64,000 nt of DNA from Bacteroides oleiciplenus YIT 12058 (GTDB taxonomy: Bacteria; Bacteroidota; Bacteroidia; Bacteroidales; Bacteroidaceae). Location of the stretch: positions 1,624,816 through 1,688,815 of the forward strand of contig NZ_JH992940.1 of NCBI RefSeq assembly GCF_000315485.1, written 5' to 3'. Below the pieces are notes generated by a model, which did no database searches, was not told where the DNA came from, and saw nothing but the letters and a program-made list of their open reading frames with translations. The position numbers and the translations under genes are program-made. How positions within the stretch are numbered: the first letter of the stretch is position 1; each line of letters begins with the position of its first letter. Below, piece after piece: positions 9,175 to 17,290 of the stretch.

Positions 9175-10776
9175 ATGCAAAGAAACACTTTCACCTTTCC
9201 TGCTATATTTCTGGGATTTATAGCAAACATCTATCTAAATGAAACCGAACCGGAATTCTACGTCTATCTGTTATCAATAAGCTATTTCTTATTGATTGTA
9301 TTCAGTGCGCTCGATAATCCGGTCTGGTATGCACTTTATTCCACTGCCCTCGCATCCTTTCAAGTGGTGGCGCAGTTGAATATCCAAACCGGCAGGGGCG
9401 GCATCTTCTATCTATGCGTTATGATATTACTTTATATCATATTAACATTAAACATCTTGATTGCCACTCTTCTGCTTCATTACCACCGCAAAGCAATACA
9501 AATTGCACGTTCCAAAATCAGGGGACGATGGGCTATCATTCCTTCCGATAGCGAAAGAAAGCATGTGGGTCCGCATACCGCCATCACCTTCAACGATGAC
9601 CATACGGGCAATTGTATTGACTTCTATGGTATGGAAAGTTTCACCTACCGGATCAACCCCAAGATCGGTTCGGACACCTGGCCCTATATTGAATTCACCG
9701 ACCGGAAAAACAAGATAAGCATAACGCTGGATTATCAGTTTCCAAGTCAGTATAATTCTAAACTGCAACTGGGAGAAGAGTACGCCTTTGAGGATGACTT
9801 CAGGGGATATACTGATGACAACGGGCAGTTGACCCTAATCATAGAGCCCATATACGATTTTAAAAGAATCTTCTTTCTAATCGCAATGGTTTTCTTCTGT
9901 CAGCATAGCTTCGGGCAGGCGGGCAACAATATCATCGCCATAACCATCCCTGCACAGACCGAACTGGATGGACCGCAAAGGCAGAATCTGGAAAGTATTG
10001 TAACGGACATCATGACCCATTCCGGTCATATGTCGGCATACAAAGTGTTTGGGCTCGTCATGGTTCCCTCGTTCATCATTGAAGAAGAAAGCGTGTTGCA
10101 AAGCGGAGCGAACAATCTATATATGGTCAACGCAAAGCTGTCTCTGAATCTAAGGAATGTGGAAAGCGGTCATATCTTCACTTCTATTTCCAAACGATAC
10201 CGGGGTACAGGCAGAAACAGACGGGCAGCCATCAATAATGCATTGGTTGCCATCTCCACTTCTGATAAAGATTACAATGACTTTCTGAAGAATGGGCAAC
10301 ATATCATTCAGAACTATTATGAAAACAACTCACAGCATATCTTCCAAAGAGCAGCGCTTATGGCACAAAAAAGTCAATACGAACCAGCAATCGCCCTCCT
10401 GATGTCCATACCGGAACAGGCATCTTGCTATGAAGAGGCCATCAAACAATCGGAAGCATATTATCAACTGTATTTGTCTTCCAATTGCACGGAAGCCATC
10501 CGACAGGCTCGAATCTTAGATGCCGGGCAAAACTATCAGGAAGCCCTGGAGTTCCTTGCCTACTCGAAGATACGGACAACGCAATGTGCACAGGAAGCCA
10601 ACGCACTGGTAGACCGGCTTGAAAGGAAAATAGCAGATAAGAAAAGAGAAGATGCCATTGCTCAGAAGGAAGGTGCGCAAATGCGGATGAACCTTGAAAT
10701 GCACCGGATGAATGCTATGATGGAGCTTGCCGATAAATACTATAAAGAGGAGGTCGTGCCCGTCTGTACAGAATAA
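9175..10776 (+). CDS. Membrane protein fused to a periplasmic helical-repeat protein, unknown function
   Basis: 533 residues, not recognised. The first ~105 residues hold about four hydrophobic segments, followed by a small beta-rich domain (~115-225; GRWAIIPSDSERK, TAITFNDDHTGN). At ~228-246 the sequence FKRIFFLIAMVFFCQHSFGQ has all the features of a lipid- or Sec-type signal peptide except a Met, and what follows (IIAITIPAQTELDG) reads like the start of a mature secreted protein. The C-terminal half (~370-530) is helical and TPR-like with paired Cys, ending in a charged coiled coil. I infer an in-frame fusion of two ancestral genes, the second one secreted. It lies 61 bp before the 10838 gene, so an operon is likely. 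Confidence 0.5.
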   Translation: MQRNTFTFPAIFLGFIANIYLNETEPEFYVYLLSISYFLLIVFSALDNPVWYALYSTALASFQVVAQLNIQTGRGGIFYLCVMILLYIILTLNILIATLLLHYHRKAIQIARSKIRGRWAIIPSDSERKHVGPHTAITFNDDHTGNCIDFYGMESFTYRINPKIGSDTWPYIEFTDRKNKISITLDYQFPSQYNSKLQLGEEYAFEDDFRGYTDDNGQLTLIIEPIYDFKRIFFLIAMVFFCQHSFGQAGNNIIAITIPAQTELDGPQRQNLESIVTDIMTHSGHMSAYKVFGLVMVPSFIIEEESVLQSGANNLYMVNAKLSLNLRNVESGHIFTSISKRYRGTGRNRRAAINNALVAISTSDKDYNDFLKNGQHIIQNYYENNSQHIFQRAALMAQKSQYEPAIALLMSIPEQASCYEEAIKQSEAYYQLYLSSNCTEAIRQARILDAGQNYQEALEFLAYSKIRTTQCAQEANALVDRLERKIADKKREDAIAQKEGAQMRMNLEMHRMNAMMELADKYYKEEVVPVCTE

Positions 10777-10837
10777 CGGTCAGCAAGAAAGTAACTGAGA
10801 AACTATATATGAATTAACAATCCAAAAAAAGAATGCC

Positions 10838-11998
10838 ATGAAAAAATTAAATTTATTATTCGTTCTGTTGTTTGTGTCTGCTATGTCTTTACAGGCAGAA
10901 GATCTGGTGGCCGTAATTAGCCCTACAACACCTCTTGGAGCTAACTTTAAACTTTCTCCTCAGGATCAGGTGCGTGTCAGAGAAGAAATCAGTTTTATTT
11001 TAGGTGACAATGAAGAATATACTCTTTTAGCCTGGGAACAAATTGATGTGATTATTTCCACTATAATCGCTACCCACGGTCCAGGCTTTAAAAAAGAGGC
11101 TTGTCTGGAGGCCGGAGAGCTATTGGGCGTCCAGAAACTGATTCTCACCGAAGTGGTGCATCATGCGGACGGTTTTTATCGCATTTATTGCAAGCAGATC
11201 AATGCAACCACTGCCAGAATAGAGAAACAAGGGCAGGGACAAATCAAATGTATGCCATACCTCAACCTTGCGGCACGCGAAGCAGCAGCTATATTTTCAA
11301 AGGATCCGCAGTCCGTTAGAAAGGAAGTCAAAAAGCAGAAGAAAGATGTGGGCTGCCCTGATACAAAGAGTCCTACGAACCCTTTCCGGATAAAGATGGG
11401 TCATACCAATTGTGGCGTATCCTTTGCTTACTTGCAACAAGAATGGGAGTGGGAATATCTGAGTACGGGAATAACAGAAAAGCGTAGTTATTTTGGTGAA
11501 GGACCGATTTCCGGTGGCCAGCTTGGATTCCGTTATGACAAATATTTCGCCCCAGACTTCTTCGGACTGGGTATTACTACCGGAATGTTTGTAGAATATT
11601 ACGCACAAAAAAGTAAACCGGATTCGGAAACAGACCGAAAACTGTCTTTTAACGAAGTGGCTCTCTCAATCCCCTTACAAGGAATATACAGACTGGACTT
11701 TTCAAAACATATCGGATGTTATATCACTTGCGGTCTTTCGGCTGACATAGGTTTGTATTCGCGGGTCAAGGTGAGTGAAAATCAACAGAGTGAGACATTC
11801 ACTAATATATATGATGACGATGAGTGGGGTAATATGAAAAGATTCAATTACAGTCTGACTTATGGTGCAGGTGTTCAGGTTGACCGTTTCATGCTGAGTG
11901 TTTCTGTATCTAAAGGGCTATTGAATCAGTCGGATGATGATTCTTACAAAATCTACCAAAACAAAAAGATACAGGCCACATTTACTTTCATGTTCTAA
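10838..11998 (+). CDS. Secreted protein with C-terminal outer-membrane beta-barrel, unknown function
   Basis: 386 residues. The signal peptide is MKKLNLLFVLLFVSAMSLQA. Residues ~22-155 form an alpha/beta domain (LVAVISPTTPLG, LLAWEQIDVIIS, GELLGVQKLILTEVV) that recalls the CsgG/LpoB/TolB-N type fold found in envelope assembly proteins; I cannot confirm it. Residues ~185-386 alternate aromatic/polar strands and end in F-T-F-M-F, as expected for an 8-stranded outer-membrane barrel. Being co-oriented with the two preceding genes suggests a joint envelope role. A long GC-rich hairpin follows at 12052-12088. Confidence 0.55.
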   Translation: MKKLNLLFVLLFVSAMSLQAEDLVAVISPTTPLGANFKLSPQDQVRVREEISFILGDNEEYTLLAWEQIDVIISTIIATHGPGFKKEACLEAGELLGVQKLILTEVVHHADGFYRIYCKQINATTARIEKQGQGQIKCMPYLNLAAREAAAIFSKDPQSVRKEVKKQKKDVGCPDTKSPTNPFRIKMGHTNCGVSFAYLQQEWEWEYLSTGITEKRSYFGEGPISGGQLGFRYDKYFAPDFFGLGITTGMFVEYYAQKSKPDSETDRKLSFNEVALSIPLQGIYRLDFSKHIGCYITCGLSADIGLYSRVKVSENQQSETFTNIYDDDEWGNMKRFNYSLTYGAGVQVDRFMLSVSVSKGLLNQSDDDSYKIYQNKKIQATFTFMF

Positions 11999-12051
11999 CA
12001 AAAGTTTGAAGATTAGGTCAATTATATAATAGTCTATAATAGCTACCTGAA

Positions 12052-12088
12052 CAGCCGCCTTGTCCTCTATCTTTTGACAAGGCGGCTG
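12052..12088 (+). terminator. 13-bp hairpin after the 10838 gene
   Basis: CAGCCGCCTTGTC (12052-12064) pairs perfectly with GACAAGGCGGCTG (12076-12088) around an 11-base loop. No long T-run follows, but position and strength suggest the end of the 9.2-12.0 kb transcript. Confidence 0.6.
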
Positions 12089-12132
12089 CTTCCAACTAAT
12101 GGAATAACCTAAAAATAAATTAAGAGAAGTAA

Positions 12133-12163
12133 TTTGTTGACAAAAAGAGAAACCTTACTTTTG
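12133..12163 (+). promoter_or_regulatory. Complete Bacteroidetes promoter before the gene remnant
   Basis: TTTG at 12133-12136, a 19-base spacer and TACTTTTG at 12156-12163 give a near-perfect -33/-7 pair. It drives only the broken ORFs at 12193-12435, so it is probably a relic of a once intact gene. Confidence 0.6.
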
Positions 12164-12192
12164 TAAGAGGCATGAAAATAAAGGAGCAAAAT

Positions 12193-12435
12193 ATGAGCAA
12201 ATCTATCGACATATTAGACAAAAACTACCTGCAATGGGTAAAGAAGAAGAGGAAAGAGTAATGGATGACACCTATGGAAATTATCTCTTTCCTTCAGAAA
12301 AAGGCGAAATACCAACTGTTTATCAACAAAGCAGCTCACTTCGGGCGCGCACTCCACAAGCTCGGGATCAGCAGCCGGAGAAGAAACAGGGGAAATGAAT
12401 ATCATGTGATAATAAATGAAACGGCACCTCAGTAA
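12193..12435 (+). pseudogene. Chimeric remnant: DUF1016 (PDDEXK-type) N-terminus joined to a DUF3874/VapE-like C-terminus
   Basis: An AGGAG site precedes ATG 12193, which encodes 22 codons beginning MSKSIDILDKNYLQWVK, the characteristic opening of DUF1016/YhcG-type nuclease proteins, and stops at 12259. In the same frame another 56 codons follow (ATG 12265 to stop 12433-12435): MTPMEIISFLQKKAK, then AAHFGRALHKLGISSRR and EYHVIIN. That resembles the last ~50 residues of DUF3874/VapE-like mobile-element helicases. I infer a large deletion that fused the start of one gene to the end of another and left a relic of an excised accessory element. Both matches are from memory. The rest of the 500-bp gap 11999-12498 holds the hairpin and two promoters. 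Confidence 0.5.
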
Positions 12436-12447
12436 AATGCAAATAAA

Positions 12448-12479
12448 TTTGCTTCTGCTTTCGGTTTACACTATCTTTG
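12448..12479 (+). promoter_or_regulatory. Promoter of the DUF5063 gene
   Basis: TTTG (12448-12451), 20 bases, then TATCTTTG (12472-12479); the ATG follows 20 bases later. Confidence 0.6.
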
Positions 12480-12498
12480 CGCTTCAAATCAAGTAGAT

Positions 12499-13095
12499 AT
12501 GAAAAAAGAAAGCCAAGTGATATTCGACCGTAATGTAGTGGAATTCGTCACCGTAGCTGCTGAGTTCTGCAAGTTTTTGGAACAGGCGGAGACGATGAGA
12601 CGTGATACATTTGTCGATACCTCATTAAAAATACTTCCGCTGCTCTACCTCAAAGCAGCCATGTTGCCCGAAACTGAAATGATTGGTGATGAAGCACCTG
12701 AAAGTTTTGTGACAGAAGAAACGTATGAAGTGCTCCGCATCAACCTTAGCGACATTCTTGCCGAGAAAGATGACTATCTGGATGTATTCATACAAGATAT
12801 GGTCTACAGCGACCAGCCTATCAAAAAGAATATTTCCGAAGACCTGGCGGATATTTACCAGGCCATCAAAGATTTTATTTTCGTTTTCCAATTGGGACTG
12901 AACGAAACGATGAACGACTCTCTGGCCATTTGCCAGGAACAGTTCAAGGAATATTGGGGACAAAGATTGGTGAACACCCTTCGCGCCTTGCACGACGTGA
13001 AGTACTACCAATCTGACGAAGAAGACGAAATGGAAGATGAATGCGATTGCGACGATGATGATTGCCACTGTCACGGACACCATCATCACGAATAA
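12499..13095 (+). CDS. DUF5063 domain protein with Cys/Asp/His-rich tail
   Basis: 198 residues, cytoplasmic (no signal). It is an all-helical protein of the DUF5063 type known from Bacteroidetes; no activity is established. The most striking part is the C-terminus: after an Asp/Glu stretch (SDEEDEMEDE) it ends in CDCDDDDCHCHGHHHHE, a dense set of Cys, Asp and His that would bind a transition metal such as Zn, Ni or Cu. It lies 11 bp upstream of the DEDDy exonuclease gene, with which it is probably co-transcribed; a metal-related role for that enzyme is only a guess. Confidence 0.75.
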   Translation: MKKESQVIFDRNVVEFVTVAAEFCKFLEQAETMRRDTFVDTSLKILPLLYLKAAMLPETEMIGDEAPESFVTEETYEVLRINLSDILAEKDDYLDVFIQDMVYSDQPIKKNISEDLADIYQAIKDFIFVFQLGLNETMNDSLAICQEQFKEYWGQRLVNTLRALHDVKYYQSDEEDEMEDECDCDDDDCHCHGHHHHE

Positions 13096-13106
13096 AGAAT
13101 TTAATT

Positions 13107-13754
13107 ATGGTCATCAAGAAAACTATCAATAAAGAAATTATCAAAGACATGCCAAAAGTACTCTTCCCGGGGCGGATACACGTTGTCCAGACCCCCTGGG
13201 AAGCCGAAAAGGCTGTCACCTACCTCAAGCAATACCCCTTACTGGGAATTGACAGCGAAACGCGCCCGTCATTCACCAAAGGGCAATCGCATAAAGTAGC
13301 CCTGCTGCAAGTATCCTCAGAAGAAGATTGCTTTCTGTTCCGACTGAACCAGACAGGGCTGACACTGCCTATCATTTCATTGCTGGAAAGTCCGTCAGTT
13401 ACCAAAATTGGCCTCTCATTGCGGGACGATTTTATGATGCTGCACAAACGCGCCCCTTTCGAACAACGCGCCTGCATCGAACTGCAAGAGTATGTCCGTA
13501 TGTTCGGCATACAGGACAAAAGTTTGCAGAAAATTTACGGTATCCTGTTCGGAGAAAAGATTTCCAAGTCACAACGCCTTTCCAACTGGGAAGCTGAGCA
13601 CCTGACCGAGCCTCAGAAACAATACGCAGCCACAGATGCATGGGCATGTCTCAACATCTATAACAGATTACAGGAATTAAAAACAACCGGTGATTATGAA
13701 CTGGCACCGGACGAACCGCTCGCCAACCACGAGTCATTAATCACTAACCCATAA
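13107..13754 (+). CDS. 3'-5' exonuclease, RNase D/DEDDy family
   Basis: Single-domain DEDDy nuclease, 215 residues from ATG 13107; an upstream in-frame ATG at 13062 lies inside the DUF5063 gene and is rejected. Motif ExoI is GIDSET (Asp49, Glu51), ExoII lies around KIGLSLRDD, and ExoIII is YAATDAW with the Tyr-x3-Asp spacing that defines the 'y' subclass. It lacks the HRDC domain of full-length RNase D, so it resembles the short stand-alone exonuclease-domain proteins of Bacteroidetes. Likely substrate is RNA 3' ends, or DNA as in WRN-like relatives; the sequence does not decide. The methyltransferase gene follows within 18 bp. Confidence 0.85.
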   Translation: MVIKKTINKEIIKDMPKVLFPGRIHVVQTPWEAEKAVTYLKQYPLLGIDSETRPSFTKGQSHKVALLQVSSEEDCFLFRLNQTGLTLPIISLLESPSVTKIGLSLRDDFMMLHKRAPFEQRACIELQEYVRMFGIQDKSLQKIYGILFGEKISKSQRLSNWEAEHLTEPQKQYAATDAWACLNIYNRLQELKTTGDYELAPDEPLANHESLITNP

Positions 13755-13772
13755 TTGCTAATCACTAATCGC
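13738..13772 (+). repeat. Short degenerate repeat TAATCACTAA in the gene junction
   Basis: The motif (T)TAATCACTAA occurs twice about 24 bases apart across the exonuclease stop codon and the methyltransferase start, with TAATTGCTAATC between. Similar degenerate phrases fill other tight spacers in the window (20226-20260, 16561-16669). Confidence 0.4.
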
Positions 13773-14954
13773 ATGTACAAAGTATATCTAAAATCAGGTA
13801 AAGAAGAGTCATTAAAGCGTTTTCATCCTTGGGTATTTTCCGGTGCTATTGCCCACTTCGACGGTGAACCCGAAGAAGGCGAGGTAGTTGAAATCTACAC
13901 TTCCAAGAAAGAATTCATCGCCAAAGGACATTTCCAGATTGGCAGCATAGCTGTGCGCGTACTATCTTTCCATCAGGACGAAAACATCGACTCTGATTTC
14001 TGGAAACGCAAGCTCAGTATTGCCTACGAGATGCGCCGCAGCATCGGCATTGCCGAAAACCCAACTAACAATACCTACAGACTGGTACATGGCGAAGGGG
14101 ACAACCTGCCCGGACTGATAATAGACATCTATGCCCGCACCGCTGTGATGCAGGCACATTCCGCCGGCATGCACCTCGACCGCATGGAAATAGCAGGAGC
14201 TCTCAGCGAAGTGATGGGAGATAAAATAGAGAATATCTACTATAAATCTGAAACGACCTTGCCTTTCAAAGCCGATCTCTACCCGGAAAATGGTTTTCTG
14301 AAAGGAGGTAGCACGGACAATGTAGCTATGGAGTATGGATTGAATTTCCATATCGACTGGCTGAAAGGCCAGAAGACAGGCTTCTTCATAGACCAGCGCG
14401 AAAACCGCTCTCTGCTGGAACGCTACGCCAATGGCCGTTCTGTATTGAACATGTTCTGCTACACAGGAGGCTTCTCTGTTTATGCCATGCGTGGCAATGC
14501 CAAACTGGTACATTCGGTAGACAGTTCCGCCAAAGCAATCGACCTTACCAATAAGAATATAGAGTTAAACTTCCCTAGCGATAGCCGTCACGCTGCTTTT
14601 GCCGAGGATGCCTTCAAATATCTGGATCGCATGGGCGACCAATACGACCTGATTGTCCTCGACCCACCCGCCTTCGCCAAACACCGGGATGCTTTGCGCA
14701 ATGCCCTGCAAGGTTATCGTAAGCTGAATGTGAAGGCTTTCGAGAAAATCAAACCGGGGGGCATCTTATTCACTTTCTCCTGTTCACAAGCCGTCAGCAA
14801 AGAAAATTTCCGTACGGCTGTTTTTACAGCTGCCGCCATGTCCGGACGTAGCGTGCGCATACTGCATCAATTGACGCAACCCGCAGACCATCCAGTGAAC
14901 ATTTATCATCCTGAAGGGGAATACTTGAAAGGATTAGTGCTGTATGTTGAATAA
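13773..14954 (+). CDS. Class I SAM-dependent rRNA methyltransferase, RlmI family
   Basis: Predicted 23S rRNA cytosine-C5 methyltransferase (RlmI type, C1962 in E. coli). 393 residues from ATG 13773; an ATG at 13755 would add six residues that are not conserved. The N-terminal PUA domain (SLKRFHPWVFSGAI, EGEVVEIYTSKKEFIAKG) binds RNA. The Rossmann domain shows motif I VLNMFCYTGGFSVYA, motif IV LDPPAFAKHR and motif VI TFSCSQAVS, whose Cys is the expected catalytic residue. It lies 18 bp after the exonuclease gene. Family identity is strong; the exact target base is inferred from the family. Confidence 0.88.
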   Translation: MYKVYLKSGKEESLKRFHPWVFSGAIAHFDGEPEEGEVVEIYTSKKEFIAKGHFQIGSIAVRVLSFHQDENIDSDFWKRKLSIAYEMRRSIGIAENPTNNTYRLVHGEGDNLPGLIIDIYARTAVMQAHSAGMHLDRMEIAGALSEVMGDKIENIYYKSETTLPFKADLYPENGFLKGGSTDNVAMEYGLNFHIDWLKGQKTGFFIDQRENRSLLERYANGRSVLNMFCYTGGFSVYAMRGNAKLVHSVDSSAKAIDLTNKNIELNFPSDSRHAAFAEDAFKYLDRMGDQYDLIVLDPPAFAKHRDALRNALQGYRKLNVKAFEKIKPGGILFTFSCSQAVSKENFRTAVFTAAAMSGRSVRILHQLTQPADHPVNIYHPEGEYLKGLVLYVE

Positions 14955-15077
14955 CTAAATCGTAATAAACTCATACTTCAATCTCCCCAAAATGGGATTA
15001 AAGCCTTCCAAAGTCTAAAACATGTTAAATAAAAGCAGAAAATTCGCAAAAGACCATGTTATATAACATAAAACATC

Positions 15078-15159
15078 TACATTTGCACTGTGTTTTTCAT
15101 GGTATTAGATTTAAGGTTAATAAAGATTGGCTGTCTGGGATAGATAGCCTTCTTTTTTT
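15078..15159 (+). ncRNA. Candidate small RNA with own promoter and terminator
   Basis: In the 360-bp gap 14955-15314, TACATTTG (15078-15085) is a -7 element. About 45 bp on, GGCTGTCT (15129-15136) pairs with AGATAGCC (15142-15149) around GGGAT, followed by a T-rich run to 15159: a textbook intrinsic terminator. The implied transcript is ~68 nt (about 15092-15159) and contains no ORF. The block GTTTTTCATGGTATTAGATT looks familiar from other Bacteroides intergenic regions, but I cannot name an Rfam family. The rest of the gap holds only the promoter of the permease gene. Confidence 0.5.
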
Positions 15160-15261
15160 ATATACCCCTAACAGTTACGTTTTTTACTATCGATTCTTCA
15201 CCTTTCTTCACTTTTATGCGCTTTTTATTAATTAACTTGCTCACCCAATCAACGAAAATAT

Positions 15262-15269
15262 TATATTTG
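15262..15269 (+). promoter_or_regulatory. -7 element of the nucleoside permease gene
   Basis: TATATTTG matches TAnnTTTG, 45 bp before the ATG at 15315; a weak -33 (CTTG, 15236-15239) is 22 bases upstream. Confidence 0.45.
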
Positions 15270-15314
15270 CATCTATTATTAATGTGAAAAGAGAAACACA
15301 AATTTAGAAAAGTC

Positions 15315-16562
15315 ATGAGTATAAAAGTTCGTTTGATTATCATGAACTTCCTGCAATTCTTTGTATGGGGGTCATGGTTAATTTCATTAGGAGGTTACAT
15401 GGGTAGAGAACTCCACTTCGAAGGAGGCCAAATCGGCGCAATATTCGCAACCATGGGCATTGCCTCTCTAATTATGCCCGGCATCATTGGTATCATTGCC
15501 GATAAATGGTTCAATGCAGAACGTTTATACGGACTTTGCCATATTATAGGAGCTGCCTGTCTTTTCTATGCCTCTACCGCTACGGGATATGACCAAATGT
15601 ATTGGGCAATGTTACTCAATCTATTGGTATATATGCCGACTTTATCACTAGCCAATACAGTTTCATACAATTCGCTAGAACAATATAAGTGTGATTTAAT
15701 CAAAGATTTCCCTCCCATTCGCGTATGGGGAACAATTGGTTTTATCTGTGCAATGTGGGCAGTGGATCTTACCGGATTCAAGAACTCAAGCGCTCAACTT
15801 TATGTAGGTGGTGTATCCGCATTAATGCTGGGACTATACTCTTTCACCCTACCGGCATGTAGACCCGCCAAAACCGGAAACAAATCGTTGCTTTCTTCTT
15901 TAGGGCTGGATGCATTTGTATTATTCAAAAGAAAGAAAATGGCCATTTTTTTCTTGTTCTCCATGCTTCTGGGAGCAGCGTTGCAGATTACCAATACGTA
16001 TGGTGACCTTTTCCTGGGTAGTTTTGCCAGTATTCCTGAGTATGCAGATTCTTTCGGCGTGAAACATTCGGTTATCCTGCTATCAATTTCGCAGATGTCC
16101 GAAACATTATTTATTCTCGCCATACCTTTCTTCCTGAGGCATTTCGGAATCAAGCAGGTTATGCTAATCAGTATGTTTGCATGGGTATTTCGGTTTGCAT
16201 TGTTCGGCTTCGGAGATCCGGGTTCCGGTCTGTGGATGTTAATCCTATCCATGATCGTTTATGGCATGGCATTCGATTTCTTCAACATTTCGGGTTCGTT
16301 GTTTGTTGAACAAGAAACTAGTTCCAATATTCGTGCCAGTGCCCAGGGATTATTCTTTATGATGACTAATGGTTTGGGTGCCATTATTGGAGGATACGCC
16401 AGCGGTGCCGTAGTAGATGCTTTCTCAGTATATACCGATGGCAAACTGATAAGTCGTGAATGGCCCGAAATCTGGTTTATCTTTGCTGCCTACGCACTAG
16501 TTATCGGCATTTTGTTTGCTTTGGTGTTCAAGTACAAGCATCGGCCGGAAGAAACGAATTAG
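15315..16562 (+). CDS. Nucleoside:H+ symporter family MFS transporter (NupG-like)
   Basis: Inner-membrane transporter with about 12 hydrophobic segments over 415 residues, of the NupG/XapB nucleoside permease family. Family-typical stretches are NFLQFFVWGSWLISLGGYM at the N-terminus, the loop after TM2 (GIIADKWFNAERLYG), PPIRVWGTIGFI and the C-terminal SAQGLFFMMTNGLGA. Role: proton-driven uptake of nucleosides for salvage. It is preceded by its own promoter and the small RNA unit, and followed by a repeat-rich hairpin, so it is probably monocistronic. Substrate specificity cannot be read from sequence. Confidence 0.85.
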   Translation: MSIKVRLIIMNFLQFFVWGSWLISLGGYMGRELHFEGGQIGAIFATMGIASLIMPGIIGIIADKWFNAERLYGLCHIIGAACLFYASTATGYDQMYWAMLLNLLVYMPTLSLANTVSYNSLEQYKCDLIKDFPPIRVWGTIGFICAMWAVDLTGFKNSSAQLYVGGVSALMLGLYSFTLPACRPAKTGNKSLLSSLGLDAFVLFKRKKMAIFFLFSMLLGAALQITNTYGDLFLGSFASIPEYADSFGVKHSVILLSISQMSETLFILAIPFFLRHFGIKQVMLISMFAWVFRFALFGFGDPGSGLWMLILSMIVYGMAFDFFNISGSLFVEQETSSNIRASAQGLFFMMTNGLGAIIGGYASGAVVDAFSVYTDGKLISREWPEIWFIFAAYALVIGILFALVFKYKHRPEETN

Positions 16563-16669
16563 TAGTAAGTAGATAGTACTAAGTAGTAAGTAGGGGATAG
16601 TCTTATTTATAAAAGCTGTTATAATCCGGGTATCTCCTACTTACTACTAACTACTTACTACTAACTACT
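16562..16669 (+). repeat. AGTAGTAAGTAG-type repeats forming a long hairpin
   Basis: AGTAGTAAGTAG occurs at 16562-16573 and 16582-16593; complementary TTACTACTAACTA-type copies occur at 16641-16669. Bases 16582-16597 pair with 16633-16648 (16 bp, one G-T) around a 35-base loop. It lies between convergently unrelated but co-oriented genes and may act as a terminator or attenuator, or be simple slippage-derived sequence. Confidence 0.5.
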
Positions 16670-16684
16670 GAAAAAAGAGTCCTT

Positions 16685-17287
16685 ATGGATAAAAAGAAAA
16701 AAGTAGAGCTAGAAGTACTAAACATCTCCAATAGTCAGGAACAGGCAGGAGCTTATGCCCTGGTACTGGGAGAAGTAGATGGCACACGCCAATTACCGGT
16801 GATTATCGGTGCGGCGGAAGCACAGGCGATGTTAATCGGTCTGAAAGGGATTGTCCCGCCACGCCCGTTGACGCACAACCTTTTCGCTTCATGCCTGGAA
16901 GTATTAGGGGTAAACATGATGCGCGCTCTTATATATAGAGTGGACAACGGTGTGTTCTATTCTTATATCTATCTGAAAGCGGATGATGCCATCATCCGCA
17001 TGGATGCACGCACCTCGGACGCAGTGGCTATGGCCTTGCGGATGAAAGCCCCGATTTTCATCTATGAAGAGATACTGGAATCAGAGCAACTTAAAACCGG
17101 AACAGAGAACGAAACCACGAGCATATCCCCTATGGGAGAAAATCCCACTCCACATGATGACGAGTTTTTCCATGGAGATACAATGGAAATGCTACAAAAG
17201 GCTTTGCAAGAGGCCATCACCAATGAGAATTACGAACGCGCCGCCCACATCAGGGACGAAATAGCCAAACGAAAAAATCAGCAATAA
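16685..17287 (+). CDS. Bifunctional nuclease family protein (DUF151) with UVR tail
   Basis: 200 residues, cytoplasmic. The N-terminal ~130 residues match the DUF151/BFN family (LGEVDGTRQLPVIIGAAEAQAM, RPLTHNLFASCLEVLG, DARTSDAVAMALRMKAPIF), members of which have reported RNase and DNase activity. The C-terminal ~35 residues (MLQKALQEAITNENYERAAH, IRDEI) form a UvrB/UvrC interaction motif, suggesting contact with a nucleotide-excision-repair-like or Clp-type partner. The rsmE gene starts 3 bp after its stop, so translation is probably coupled. Confidence 0.88.
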   Translation: MDKKKKVELEVLNISNSQEQAGAYALVLGEVDGTRQLPVIIGAAEAQAMLIGLKGIVPPRPLTHNLFASCLEVLGVNMMRALIYRVDNGVFYSYIYLKADDAIIRMDARTSDAVAMALRMKAPIFIYEEILESEQLKTGTENETTSISPMGENPTPHDDEFFHGDTMEMLQKALQEAITNENYERAAHIRDEIAKRKNQQ

Positions 17288-17290
17288 CTT

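Noticed and set aside
13062..13106. Earlier start for the exonuclease gene
   Set aside because: It lies inside the DUF5063 coding region and encodes a non-conserved extension; ATG 13107 is better placed.
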